This document shows positions 40,302 through 47,947 of a stretch of DNA of 64,000 nucleotides, piece by piece. Origin of the DNA: Streptomyces durmitorensis. GTDB taxonomy: Bacteria > Actinomycetota > Actinomycetes > Streptomycetales > Streptomycetaceae. The notes beneath the pieces are model-generated. The model ran no database searches, had not been told where the DNA came from, and saw nothing but the letters and a program-made list of their open reading frames with translations. Each line of letters starts with the position of its first letter. The stretch's first letter is position 1. Where the stretch lies: the NCBI RefSeq assembly GCF_023498005.1, contig NZ_CP097289.1, positions 7,130,001 through 7,194,000 of the forward strand. Direction: 5' to 3'. The position numbers and the translations under genes are program-made.

Positions 40302-41464
40302 GGGCCTCCGCCTTCCTGTACCCCTGGGACGTCGTCGGCGACCCCGCGGCGCCCGCGCGCGTCGCGGACCTCGGCGTCCAGCAGGTCACCCTCGCCTCCG
40401 CCTACCACTCCACGCGCGCGCTGACCCCCCGCCACCCCCGCCACCGCATCGTCACGGCCGAGCACGCCGCGGTCCTGTACGAGCCCGGTGACCGGTGGCA
40501 GGGACGCGAGCTGCGTCCGTACGCGGCCGGGGCCTGGGCCCCGGGCGATGCCTACGGAGAGGCCGCCGACGCGCTGGCGGCCGCCGGGCTCGACGTGCAC
40601 ACCTGGGTCGTCCTCGCCCACAACTCCCGTATGGGCGCCGACCATCCGGGCACCTCCGTCGTCAATGCCTACGGAGACCGCTACCCCTGGGCGCCCTGCA
40701 TCGCACAGCCCGCCACGCGCGCGTACCTCGTCGACCTCGCGGCGGAGGCTGCCGTGCGCCCCGGTGCGCGCGGCACCGAACTGGAGTCCCTCGGCTGGTA
40801 CGGCCTCGCGCATCTGCACGCCCACGACAAGATCGCGGGAGTGCCGCTCGGGGAGGCCGGGCAGTACCTGATGTCGCTGTGCTTCTGCGCGGACTGCCGT
40901 GCGGGGTACGCGCAACAGGGACTCGCCCCCGACGAGTTGGCGGCCGAAGTCCGCCGCGCCCTGGAACCCGTGTGGCGCGGCGACGAACCCCCCGGCGGCT
41001 GGCAGGCGGTGGAGAAGCTCATCGGCGCCGAGACGGCCAACGCCACGCGCGCGTGGCGCGAGGAAACCGCACGCACGCTCCAGGAGGCGGCGATCGCGGC
41101 CGTGCGTGCCGCCGCCCCGGACGGCTTCCGGGTGCTGCTGCACGCCGACCCGGTGGCGTACCACTGCGGCGCCAACGCCGGAGTCGACCCGGAGCACGTC
41201 CTCTCCGTGGCCGACGGCGTGGTCGTGCCCTGCACGGGCGGCGCGCAGGCGCTTGCGCCCTTCAATGAACACCGCACGGCCCGCACCACCCTCGCCGCGA
41301 ACCTCACGGTCGTCTCCGGCATGGGCGGCAACCCAGCCACCCTGGCCGCCGACGCCGCGCACGCGGCCACCCTTGGCGCGGACGAACTGCGGCTCTACCA
41401 CGCGGGGCTGGCATCCGGCGCGGATCTCGCGCAGGTGACCAAGGCCCTCGCCCACCTCAAATAG
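40298..41464 (+). CDS. Uncharacterised TIM-barrel-like protein coupled to kdgD
   Basis: A 388-residue soluble protein with no signal peptide, translationally coupled to kdgD (ATGA). The pattern of a glycoside-hydrolase-like barrel is suggested by VQQVTLASAYHSTRAL, VHTWVVLAHNSRMG and ESLGWYGLAHLHAHDK. The motif LCFCADCRAGYAQQG (CFCxxC) is one I associate with uncharacterised glycosidase-like families. Its place suggests a role in sugar-acid use, perhaps hydrolysing a glycoside or lactone, but no catalytic pair can be assigned. I cannot name the function. Confidence 0.7.
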   Translation: MRASAFLYPWDVVGDPAAPARVADLGVQQVTLASAYHSTRALTPRHPRHRIVTAEHAAVLYEPGDRWQGRELRPYAAGAWAPGDAYGEAADALAAAGLDVHTWVVLAHNSRMGADHPGTSVVNAYGDRYPWAPCIAQPATRAYLVDLAAEAAVRPGARGTELESLGWYGLAHLHAHDKIAGVPLGEAGQYLMSLCFCADCRAGYAQQGLAPDELAAEVRRALEPVWRGDEPPGGWQAVEKLIGAETANATRAWREETARTLQEAAIAAVRAAAPDGFRVLLHADPVAYHCGANAGVDPEHVLSVADGVVVPCTGGAQALAPFNEHRTARTTLAANLTVVSGMGGNPATLAADAAHAATLGADELRLYHAGLASGADLAQVTKALAHLK

Positions 41465-41482
41465 CCTCTGTCGCACCGTAAG

Positions 41483-41497
41483 TGGAAGCGGTTACCA
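41483..41497. promoter_or_regulatory. Possible LacI-family operator
   Basis: TGGAAGCGGTTACCA matches the general pattern of LacI-family boxes (TGnAAnCGnTTnCA with one extra base) and lies 70 bp before the S37 peptidase gene, 18 bp after the preceding stop. Confidence 0.3.
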
Positions 41498-41566
41498 TCC
41501 GCGCACCACACCACCGTCGCCCCAGCCACGAGCGGACGGGCGGCGACAAGAGGACGAGGAGACAAG

Positions 41567-42916
41567 GTGCGCAACAAGGGGATATCCGCGCTGGTCTGTG
41601 CCGGATTCATGGCCGGCGCGGCCGTGCTCGGCGGGGCAGCACCCGCGGCCGCGCAGGGCGACGCGAGACCGGCGGCGGACGCCAAGGCCGACATCCGGGA
41701 GCAGTTGGAGAAGATCCCCGGCATGAAGGTCGTCTCCGTGGCCGACAGGGAGGGCTACCCCCTCTACTCGCTCACGTACGCCCAGCCCGTCGACCACGGA
41801 AACCCCCGCGCCGGTACGTTCACCCAGCGCGCCACGCTCTGGCACAAGGCCACGGACAAGCCGACCGTCCTCTACACCGGCGGATACACCCTGGCGTCCA
41901 ACACCACCGCCCTCACCAAGCTGATCGACGGCAACCAAGTCAGCATCGAGCACCGCTACTTCGAGCAGTCCCGTCCCTCGGGCGCCGCCGGTTCGGACTG
42001 GTCCAAGATGACCGTCCAGCAGGAGGCCGCCGACGAGCACCGCCTCACCCAGGCGCTGCGCGGCATCGAGAAGGGCAAGTGGCTCGGCACGGGCGCCAGC
42101 AAGGGCGGGATGACGGTGACGTACCACGAGCGGTTCTACCCCGGCGACCTGGACGCGGTCGTCGCGTTCGTGGCGCCCAACGACGCGAACAACAAGGACG
42201 ACAGCGGCTACGAGCGGTTCTTCAGGACGGTGGGGACGGCCGAGTGCCGGAGCGCGCTCAACGCCGTGCAGCGCGAGATGCTGCTGCGCCGTGAGGCGCT
42301 GATCCCCAAGTTCGAGGCGGACGCCAAGGCCAACGGCGACACCTTCGAGGAGACGCTCGGCACCACCGACCGCGCCTACGAGTTCGCCGTGCTCGACCAG
42401 GTGTGGAACTTCTGGCAGAGCGGCACCGTCGACAACTGCCCGACCGTGCCCGACGCCAAGAAGGCAACCGACGACGAGCTCTACGACTGGTCGAAGGGGC
42501 ACGGCTTCAGCGTCTACCAGGACGAGACGCTCGGCACGAACGGCACCGGCCCCTACTACCGCCAGGCCGCCACCCAACTCGGCTGGGCCGACCTGAAGTT
42601 CAAGCACCTCAAGGACGTCCGCCACTACCCGGACATCTACCAGCCCAACTCGGTGCTTCCCGAGGCGATGCGCGGCTCGTACAACAACAGGACCATCGCC
42701 GACGTGGACCGCTGGGTGAAGACCCGCGGCCAGCGGATGATGTTCATCTACGGCGAGAACGACCCGTGGAGCGCGGAGAAGTTCACCCCGAGCCACCGCG
42801 ACTCCTACCGCTACGAGGTCCCCGGCTCCAACCACGGCGCCTCCATCGCCAAACTGCCCGCCGCCGAACAGGCCGAGGCCATCGCGACCATCAAGCGCTG
42901 GGCCGACGTGAAGTAG
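41567..42916 (+). CDS. Secreted S37 family (PS-10) tripeptidyl aminopeptidase
   Basis: A 449-residue exported protein with signal peptide (MRNKGISALVCAGFMAGAAV... ending AAPAAA/QG). S37 peptidase features: nucleophile in GTGASKGGMTVTYHERFYP, catalytic Asp in YGENDPWS, His in GSNHGASI; VSIEHRYFEQSRP is a conserved strand before the nucleophile. Streptomyces S37 enzymes release tripeptides from protein N-termini outside the cell. GTG 41567 has AGGAGA upstream. The 3' end overlaps the convergent MFS gene by 26 bp. Confidence 0.92.
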   Translation: MRNKGISALVCAGFMAGAAVLGGAAPAAAQGDARPAADAKADIREQLEKIPGMKVVSVADREGYPLYSLTYAQPVDHGNPRAGTFTQRATLWHKATDKPTVLYTGGYTLASNTTALTKLIDGNQVSIEHRYFEQSRPSGAAGSDWSKMTVQQEAADEHRLTQALRGIEKGKWLGTGASKGGMTVTYHERFYPGDLDAVVAFVAPNDANNKDDSGYERFFRTVGTAECRSALNAVQREMLLRREALIPKFEADAKANGDTFEETLGTTDRAYEFAVLDQVWNFWQSGTVDNCPTVPDAKKATDDELYDWSKGHGFSVYQDETLGTNGTGPYYRQAATQLGWADLKFKHLKDVRHYPDIYQPNSVLPEAMRGSYNNRTIADVDRWVKTRGQRMMFIYGENDPWSAEKFTPSHRDSYRYEVPGSNHGASIAKLPAAEQAEAIATIKRWADVK

Positions 42917-44099
42917 CGGGCCGCGAACGGGACATGAACAGGGGCGCGGCGATCAGGAGCCGTGCCCCTGCGAGGACCGGCAGCAGGACCCGGTAGTCGA
43001 CGGTCTCGACGAGGGCCGCGCCCATGGCGATGCCCACTGCCGTCGGCGTGAACATCAGCGTGTTCGCCGTCGCCGCCACGCGTCCGATGAGGGCCTGCGG
43101 TGTCTCGCGCTGCACCGCCGTCATGCCCGCGATCAGCACGCACGGCAGCCCCAGACCGTTGGCGAGGCTGCCCGCCAGGGCCGTCGCGTCGTACGGCAGC
43201 GCGTGCAGGACCACGGCGAGCGCGGTGAGCGCGATGCCCGCCCCGCCGAAGCGGCGCCCTCCGAAGCGGCGCATCAGCGTGCCCGAAGCGACGCCCACCG
43301 CCACCGACCCCGCGCCCTGCACGACGTACAGCACGCCCGTGTACGCGGGGGAGCGGCCGAGTCCCTCCACGACCGCGTAGATCGCCGCCCCGCTGATCCC
43401 CGACGTCAGCATCGTCAGGCCGCCCGCGAGGACGAGGGGGCGCAGCTGCGGGCTGTTCCACAAGTGGCGTGCCCCCTCCGCGGTCTGCGCCCGCCAGCCC
43501 GACGCGGCGCGCACCGGCACGTCCTCCCGCACCCGCAGCAGCGTGAACATCCCTGCCGCGAGTACGAAGGTGGCGGCGTCCAGGAGCGCCACCCGGGCGC
43601 CTCCGAAGGCGGCGAAGAGACCGGCTCCGGCGAGCGGAGCGATGAGCTTCATGCCCTCGTTCGCGGACATCCGCAGGCCGTTGAAGTCGCCCGTCAGGTC
43701 CTTGCCGACGGCCGCCGTCACCAGGGCCGCCTCCGCCGCGTCGGTGACGGCGCCGCACGCCCCGTACAGGAAGAGCACGGTGTAGAGGATCCACAGGGTG
43801 GCCGGGGAGTCGACGAACACCAGGGACGTCAGGAGAGCGCCCAGGGCCAGGTTCGTGCCGATGAGCAGGGGGACGCGGCGGGTGCGGTCGGCGATCGTGC
43901 CCAGGAGGGGGCCGATCAGAGCTGGGGCCCAGAGGGCGAAGGTGCAGAGGGCGGCCAGGCCGTCCGAGCCGGTCAGTTCCTTCACCCAGATCCCGGAGAC
44001 CAGCCACATCGCGGAGCTCCCGAAGCCGGAGACCACCACCGCGGCCAGACAGAGGCTCGCGTCGCGGTTGCGCAGGACCCGCGTGATCGTGGATGTCAT
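42891..44099 (-). CDS. MFS transporter (12-TM)
   Basis: A 402-residue integral membrane protein with about twelve helices. The loop 2-3 signature reads GTIADRTRRVPLLIG, and an N-terminal cytoplasmic VLRNRDASL precedes helix 1, as in macrolide/enterobactin exporter-like (EntS/Mef) families. The substrate is unknown; drug or siderophore export is likely by family. Convergent with the S37 peptidase, which it overlaps by 26 bp at the 3' end. Confidence 0.9.
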   Translation of the reverse strand: MTSTITRVLRNRDASLCLAAVVVSGFGSSAMWLVSGIWVKELTGSDGLAALCTFALWAPALIGPLLGTIADRTRRVPLLIGTNLALGALLTSLVFVDSPATLWILYTVLFLYGACGAVTDAAEAALVTAAVGKDLTGDFNGLRMSANEGMKLIAPLAGAGLFAAFGGARVALLDAATFVLAAGMFTLLRVREDVPVRAASGWRAQTAEGARHLWNSPQLRPLVLAGGLTMLTSGISGAAIYAVVEGLGRSPAYTGVLYVVQGAGSVAVGVASGTLMRRFGGRRFGGAGIALTALAVVLHALPYDATALAGSLANGLGLPCVLIAGMTAVQRETPQALIGRVAATANTLMFTPTAVGIAMGAALVETVDYRVLLPVLAGARLLIAAPLFMSRSRPATSRRPSA

Positions 44100-44277
44100 G
44101 GCAGGTGATGGTGGCGCTAAGGAACCCGGCCGGGCATAGGGCAGGTGCGGTAGACGTGCCCCTCGGATTCGGCGATGAGTTCCGGGCTCCGGGCCGGTCT
44201 ACAGGGCAGGGCAGCAGGGCAGCAGGGCAGGACAGCAGCGGTCCGTGGGACAGGGCCGCCGAGAAGCGGGAGGATCC

Positions 44278-44865
44278 ATGACGGACATGATCGACTTCGC
44301 GCCGCAGGCCCGGCTCGTGGCGGGCATCGCGGAGGGCGTCACCGAATCGCAGCTCTCGGGGCCCACGCCCTGTCCTGAGTACGAGGTGCGCCATCTGCTC
44401 GGCCATCTCGTCGGGCTCACGGGCGCGTTCCGGGACGCCGGGCGCAAGGACCTGGGGCCGGGGCTCGACCAGGACCCGGGCAGCGCCGTGCCGGAGCTCG
44501 GCCCCGGCTGGCGCACCGACCTGCCGAAGCTGCTCGACGAGCTGGTGGAGGTGTGGCGCGATCCGGCCGCGTGGGAGGGCATGACCCGGGCGGGCGGCCT
44601 CGATCTGCCGGGCGCCGTCGCGGGAGCCGTCGCCATGGACGAACTCGTCGTGCACGGCTGGGACTTGGCGCGGGCGACGGGCCAGGCGTACGACCCCGAC
44701 GAGGCGAGCCTCGGGGTGGCCGAGGCGTTGCTCACGCCCGAGGAGGGCGACACGTCCGGCAACAGCCTGTTCGGGCCCGTGGTTCCGGTGCCGGACGGAG
44801 CCCCGCTGCTCGACCGCGTGATCGGTCTCAGCGGGCGGGACCCGGGGTGGTCGCCCGGGGCGTAG
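44278..44865 (+). CDS. TIGR03086-like DinB/maleylpyruvate isomerase-fold protein
   Basis: A 195-residue protein of the DinB-like four-helix family. Metal-binding histidines appear in VRHLLGHLVGLTG and DELVVHGWDLARATG, and the N-terminal PTPCPEYEVRHLL is diagnostic of the actinobacterial group related to mycothiol-dependent maleylpyruvate isomerase. Function is unknown; thiol-dependent chemistry is likely. ATG 44278 has GGGAGG upstream. A run of GGGCAGCA repeats lies just before it (44197-44237). Confidence 0.85.
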   Translation: MTDMIDFAPQARLVAGIAEGVTESQLSGPTPCPEYEVRHLLGHLVGLTGAFRDAGRKDLGPGLDQDPGSAVPELGPGWRTDLPKLLDELVEVWRDPAAWEGMTRAGGLDLPGAVAGAVAMDELVVHGWDLARATGQAYDPDEASLGVAEALLTPEEGDTSGNSLFGPVVPVPDGAPLLDRVIGLSGRDPGWSPGA

Positions 44866-44978
44866 GTCGGGGACGCAGGTCAGGGGTGTAGGCCGGGGGC
44901 GCGGGCCAGGGACGTAGGCCCAGGCTTTCCCAGGATCGAGTATCGATCGGGTAAAGGGTCTCGCGGGGTACGGAGTGA

Positions 44979-45015
44979 TGCGCGTAGACAGTGCGCGTAG
45001 ACAGGTGTTGACCTG
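44979..45015. promoter_or_regulatory. Tandem 13-bp repeat plus palindrome before acid phosphatase
   Basis: TGCGCGTAGACAG is repeated head-to-tail at 44979-44991 and 44992-45004, followed by CAGGTGTTGACCTG (45002-45015), a 5-bp inverted repeat with a 4-base centre containing TTGACC, a possible -35. The start of the phosphatase is 60 bp downstream. Confidence 0.45.
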
Positions 45016-45074
45016 CTCGAACTTGTCGCCCTGTACACACCCTGAATCTGACTCTGATCCGGAGAAATCGACCT

Positions 45075-45899
45075 ATGCGCAAGTCCCTACGGATGGCCGG
45101 GATCGCCACCGCCTGTGCCGTCGCCGGCGCCGCGCTGTACGGCACCGGCGCCGCCACCGCCGACAACGCCTCGGCGCGGCACACCGCCGAACCCCAGAAC
45201 ATCGGCGTGCTCGTCGGCGAGATCGACGACTACTACGGCGCGTACCAGGACGCCGACGGCGTCTGGCGCTCCTCGCCCGACAGTCCGTACGCCAAGGACC
45301 TGGCGCGCATCCAGGCGAAGGCGAAGAAGGACATCAGGAAGGCCGCGGCGCACGGCGCGAAGAGCGGCGGTCATGGCGGCAAGGGTGGCGGCCACGGCAA
45401 GAAGCCCGCGATCGTGCTCGACGTGGACGACACCTCGCTGCTCAGCTTCGACTACGAGAAGACCACCAACTACACCTACAACAACACCACTTGGGACGCC
45501 TATGTGAAGGCGGCCAAGCGCCCCGCCGTCTTCGGCATGCCCGAACTCGTCGAGTACGCCAAGGGCAAGGGCGTCGAGGTCTTCTTCCTCACCGGCCTGA
45601 GCGAGTCGCAGCGCGAGGGCGCGGTCACCAACCTCGCCAAGGCCGGGTACGACACGCAGCTGGACCGGCGGCACGTGTTCACCAAGGACAAGACCAACCC
45701 GCCCGCCTACCTGAGCGACTGCGCCACCCCTGCCAAGTGGGAGTGCACCACCGTGCAGTTCAAGGAAGGCACCCGCAAGCACATCGAGTCGACCGGCTAC
45801 GACATCGTCGGCAGCTTCGGCGACCAGGTCTCCGACCTGGCGGGCGGCTACGCGGACAAGACGTACAAGCTGCCGAACCCGACGTACTTCGTGGAGTAG
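45075..45899 (+). CDS. Secreted HAD-family (class B-like) acid phosphatase
   Basis: A 274-residue exported protein: signal peptide MRKSLRMAGIATACAVAGAA with cleavage near TAD/NAS. HAD motif I is VLDVDDTSLLSF (nucleophile and general acid Asp), motif II lies in FFLTGLSESQREG, and motif IV near GSFGDQVSDLAGG. A Gly/His/Lys-rich insertion (about residues 96-117) precedes motif I and could bind metal or be a flexible linker. Substrates are probably phosphomonoesters outside the cell. Confidence 0.9.
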   Translation: MRKSLRMAGIATACAVAGAALYGTGAATADNASARHTAEPQNIGVLVGEIDDYYGAYQDADGVWRSSPDSPYAKDLARIQAKAKKDIRKAAAHGAKSGGHGGKGGGHGKKPAIVLDVDDTSLLSFDYEKTTNYTYNNTTWDAYVKAAKRPAVFGMPELVEYAKGKGVEVFFLTGLSESQREGAVTNLAKAGYDTQLDRRHVFTKDKTNPPAYLSDCATPAKWECTTVQFKEGTRKHIESTGYDIVGSFGDQVSDLAGGYADKTYKLPNPTYFVE

Positions 45900-45953
45900 G
45901 CCCGGTGCGGGAGTGCCGGTGCCGGTCTCAGGGCCGGTGTCGGCATCGCGAGA

Positions 45954-45992
45954 TAGGTTGCATTCCTGACTAGGTCGCCTTACGGTCTAGGT
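45954..45992. promoter_or_regulatory. Phased TAGGT repeats in the promoter region of the CPBP/PadR operon
   Basis: TAGGT occurs at 45954, 45971 and 45988, exactly 17 bp apart; the first two 17-bp units match at 12 positions. TTGCAT (45958-45963) and TACGGT (45981-45986), 17 bp apart, could be the -35 and -10. The repeats would overlap this promoter, consistent with repressor binding, perhaps by the PadR protein of the operon. Confidence 0.45.
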
Positions 45993-46057
45993 AGCTCACA
46001 TGCTCATGGGGCCGCGCGGAACGCCGTCGCGGCCCCTTCGGGAAGGGGGATCCCGCC

Positions 46058-46810
46058 ATGACCGTCTCGCCGGACTTCTCGGCCGCGTCCACGGCCGTCA
46101 CGGCCGCGCTCGGCGCCTATCTGCTGCTCGGTGAGCCCTGGCTCGGCCGCCGTCTCTATGACTCGCTCGCCCGCCGCCGCGACACCGAACCACGCGCTCT
46201 CGTCGGCTATTTCACCTTCGTGCTCGTCTTCTGGTGGCTCTTCGCCGCGCTCGCCCTGCTGGCGCTGCTGCTCTCGCCGGCCATGGCCGCGTCCGACCTC
46301 GGCATCGCGGCGCCCGAATCGCCGGTGTCCACGGCCGTCGTCATCGTCGCGGTGGTGGCCGTCACCGTGGTGTCCGGGCGGAAGATGCACGACCTCGCCG
46401 AAGGCGGCAGGAACGTGCCGGGGCTCGCCTCCATCCGGGCGATGCTGCCGCGCACGGCACAGGAGCGCCGCCTCGCGATCGCCGTCGCCGTGACCGACGG
46501 CATCTGCGCCGAACTCGTCTACCGCGGGCTCCTGATCGCCTTCGGCGTCGGCGTGCTCGGCCTCGACCTCTATGCGGCGGCGGCCCTTTCGGTGCTCGTG
46601 TACGCCGTCGCGGGCTTCTACCAGGGCCGCAGTGGTGTCATCGCCTTCGCCGTCGTGGGGGCGCTGCTCGCCGGGCTCTATGTGTCGACCGGGAGCCTGC
46701 TGCTGCCCGTCGTCATCCATGTCGCCCTGTCCGTGCGGGACTTGACCCTCCCCGAACCGGAGCCGATCGGTTCCGTGCCCACGTACGAACCGGCCGCGAA
46801 GGGCAGCTGA
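46058..46810 (+). CDS. CPBP-family membrane protein with altered active-site motifs
   Basis: A 250-residue protein with about six to seven membrane helices. The C-terminal half resembles the CPBP (Abi/CAAX protease) fold: the EExxxR motif appears as AELVYRGLL with the first Glu replaced by Ala, the second motif (FxxxH) appears as AVAGFYQGRSG without His, and the last motif VVIHVALSVRD retains His. Proteolytic activity is therefore doubtful. GGGAAGGGGG precedes ATG 46058. It heads an operon with a PadR regulator and a membrane protein. Confidence 0.78.
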   Translation: MTVSPDFSAASTAVTAALGAYLLLGEPWLGRRLYDSLARRRDTEPRALVGYFTFVLVFWWLFAALALLALLLSPAMAASDLGIAAPESPVSTAVVIVAVVAVTVVSGRKMHDLAEGGRNVPGLASIRAMLPRTAQERRLAIAVAVTDGICAELVYRGLLIAFGVGVLGLDLYAAAALSVLVYAVAGFYQGRSGVIAFAVVGALLAGLYVSTGSLLLPVVIHVALSVRDLTLPEPEPIGSVPTYEPAAKGS

Positions 46811-46812
46811 CC

Positions 46813-47175
46813 ATGACCGCACCCGCCTCAGGGGGCGCCAGGACCGACCGCCGGGCCAGCTGGTTCAAGGGCGTACTCGATCTCCTCGTGCTCGCCAGCC
46901 TCACCGACGGCGAGAGCTACGGCTACGAGATCGCCAAGCTGCTCGGCGCCGCCGGGTTCGGCCAGATCAAGGGCGGCACGCTCTATCCCGTGCTGAACCG
47001 CCTTGAGGAGGCGGGCCTGGTCGCCGCCGAGTTCCGGGCCACGGAGAAGGGCCCCGGCCGGCGCTACTACTCCCTCACGGATGCCGGCCGCGCCACTCTC
47101 GGCGAGCAGGGCGGGCTGTGGCTCGCCTTCGACGGATCGGTACGTGAGGTCCTCGCGAAGGCGGGTGTGCGATGA
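46813..47175 (+). CDS. PadR family transcriptional regulator
   Basis: A 120-residue single-domain PadR protein. The winged helix is clear: GVLDLLVLASLTDGESYGYEIAKLL, GQIKGGTLYPVLNRLEEAGLV, GRRYYSLTDAG. The C-terminal helix for dimerisation is short, as in PadR subfamily 2. It starts 2 bp after the CPBP-like gene and overlaps the next gene by four bases (ATGA). Probably autoregulates this operon. Confidence 0.93.
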   Translation: MTAPASGGARTDRRASWFKGVLDLLVLASLTDGESYGYEIAKLLGAAGFGQIKGGTLYPVLNRLEEAGLVAAEFRATEKGPGRRYYSLTDAGRATLGEQGGLWLAFDGSVREVLAKAGVR

Positions 47176-47888
47176 GCTACTTCGAAGACCTCGCCGCGCT
47201 GCTGCGGCAGGAGGGGGTGCCGTCCGACCGCGTCGAGGCGACCGTCGCGGACCTGGCGGCGCACCTGGAGGAGTCGGGTGGTGCGGACCCGGAGGCCGAG
47301 TTCGGTCCCGTCGACGAGTTCGCCCGCGAGCTGGTGCCCGCGGGGGGCCAGGAGCCCGAGGTCCCCGAGGCGCATGTCGAGACGTGGCGGTGGACCGCCG
47401 ACACGTACGTCGACGAAGAGCTCCTGAACCGCTTCGGCGGCGAGGGGTGGGAGGTCGAGCGGGTCGACGCGCTCGGGCGCTTCGTCAGCCACCGGGATCT
47501 TGAGCGGCCTCAGCGGTGGGAGTACCGGCGTGAGCTGGTCACGCGGGGGCGTGAGGGGCTCGACGAGCGGCTTGCACCCGAGGGGTGGGAGGCGTGCGGG
47601 AACTGGATCGTCTACGCGTGGTTCAAGCGGCCGCTGGCTGCGAGTCTTGGGCCGGGGGCGGAGATTTCGGCTCCGCCGGGGGTGCCGGGGCGCTGGCGCT
47701 TCTTCAGTCGGCGGTTCTATGTGCTGGCCGGGGTTGCGGCGTTGGCTGTCGTCCTGGCGGGGGTTGCCGTCGCCGTCGATGACGGCGACGCCGACAGCGG
47801 GTTCGGCTTCGCCGGGGGGCTCTTTGTGGGCGCCTTGGTTCCGCTCGCCGCCGTGTGGGGCTTGCAGGTGTGGCGTTCGCGCCGTTGA
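47172..47888 (+). CDS. Hypothetical membrane protein in PadR operon
   Basis: A 238-residue protein coupled to padR. The N-terminal 60 residues resemble the cytosolic helical domain of the DUF1700/DUF1048 type that follows PadR genes (YFEDLAALLRQEGVPSDRVEA, VADLAAHLEES). A middle domain has aromatic-rich motifs repeated with variation (GEGWEVERVDALGRFV, APEGWEACGNWIVYAWF), and two membrane helices lie near the C-terminus (YVLAGVAALAVVLAGVAVAV; GLFVGALVPLAAVWGL). Function unknown; PadR-linked proteins of this type often act in membrane stress responses. Confidence 0.8.
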   Translation: MSYFEDLAALLRQEGVPSDRVEATVADLAAHLEESGGADPEAEFGPVDEFARELVPAGGQEPEVPEAHVETWRWTADTYVDEELLNRFGGEGWEVERVDALGRFVSHRDLERPQRWEYRRELVTRGREGLDERLAPEGWEACGNWIVYAWFKRPLAASLGPGAEISAPPGVPGRWRFFSRRFYVLAGVAALAVVLAGVAVAVDDGDADSGFGFAGGLFVGALVPLAAVWGLQVWRSRR

Positions 47889-47893
47889 CCTCC

Positions 47894-47927
47894 GCGGGGT
47901 GCCGTCTCGCTTGGAACGGCACCCCGC
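47894..47927. terminator. Bidirectional terminator
   Basis: A perfect 12-bp stem (47894-47905 with 47916-47927) and a 10-base loop between convergent genes ending at 47888 and 47948. Confidence 0.85.
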
Positions 47928-47947
47928 AGCGGGCGGCGGAGACGGAG

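Noticed and set aside
42811..44655. A 614-codon minus-strand open frame
   Set aside because: Shadow of the MFS transporter gene on the same strand in another frame; low-complexity composition.
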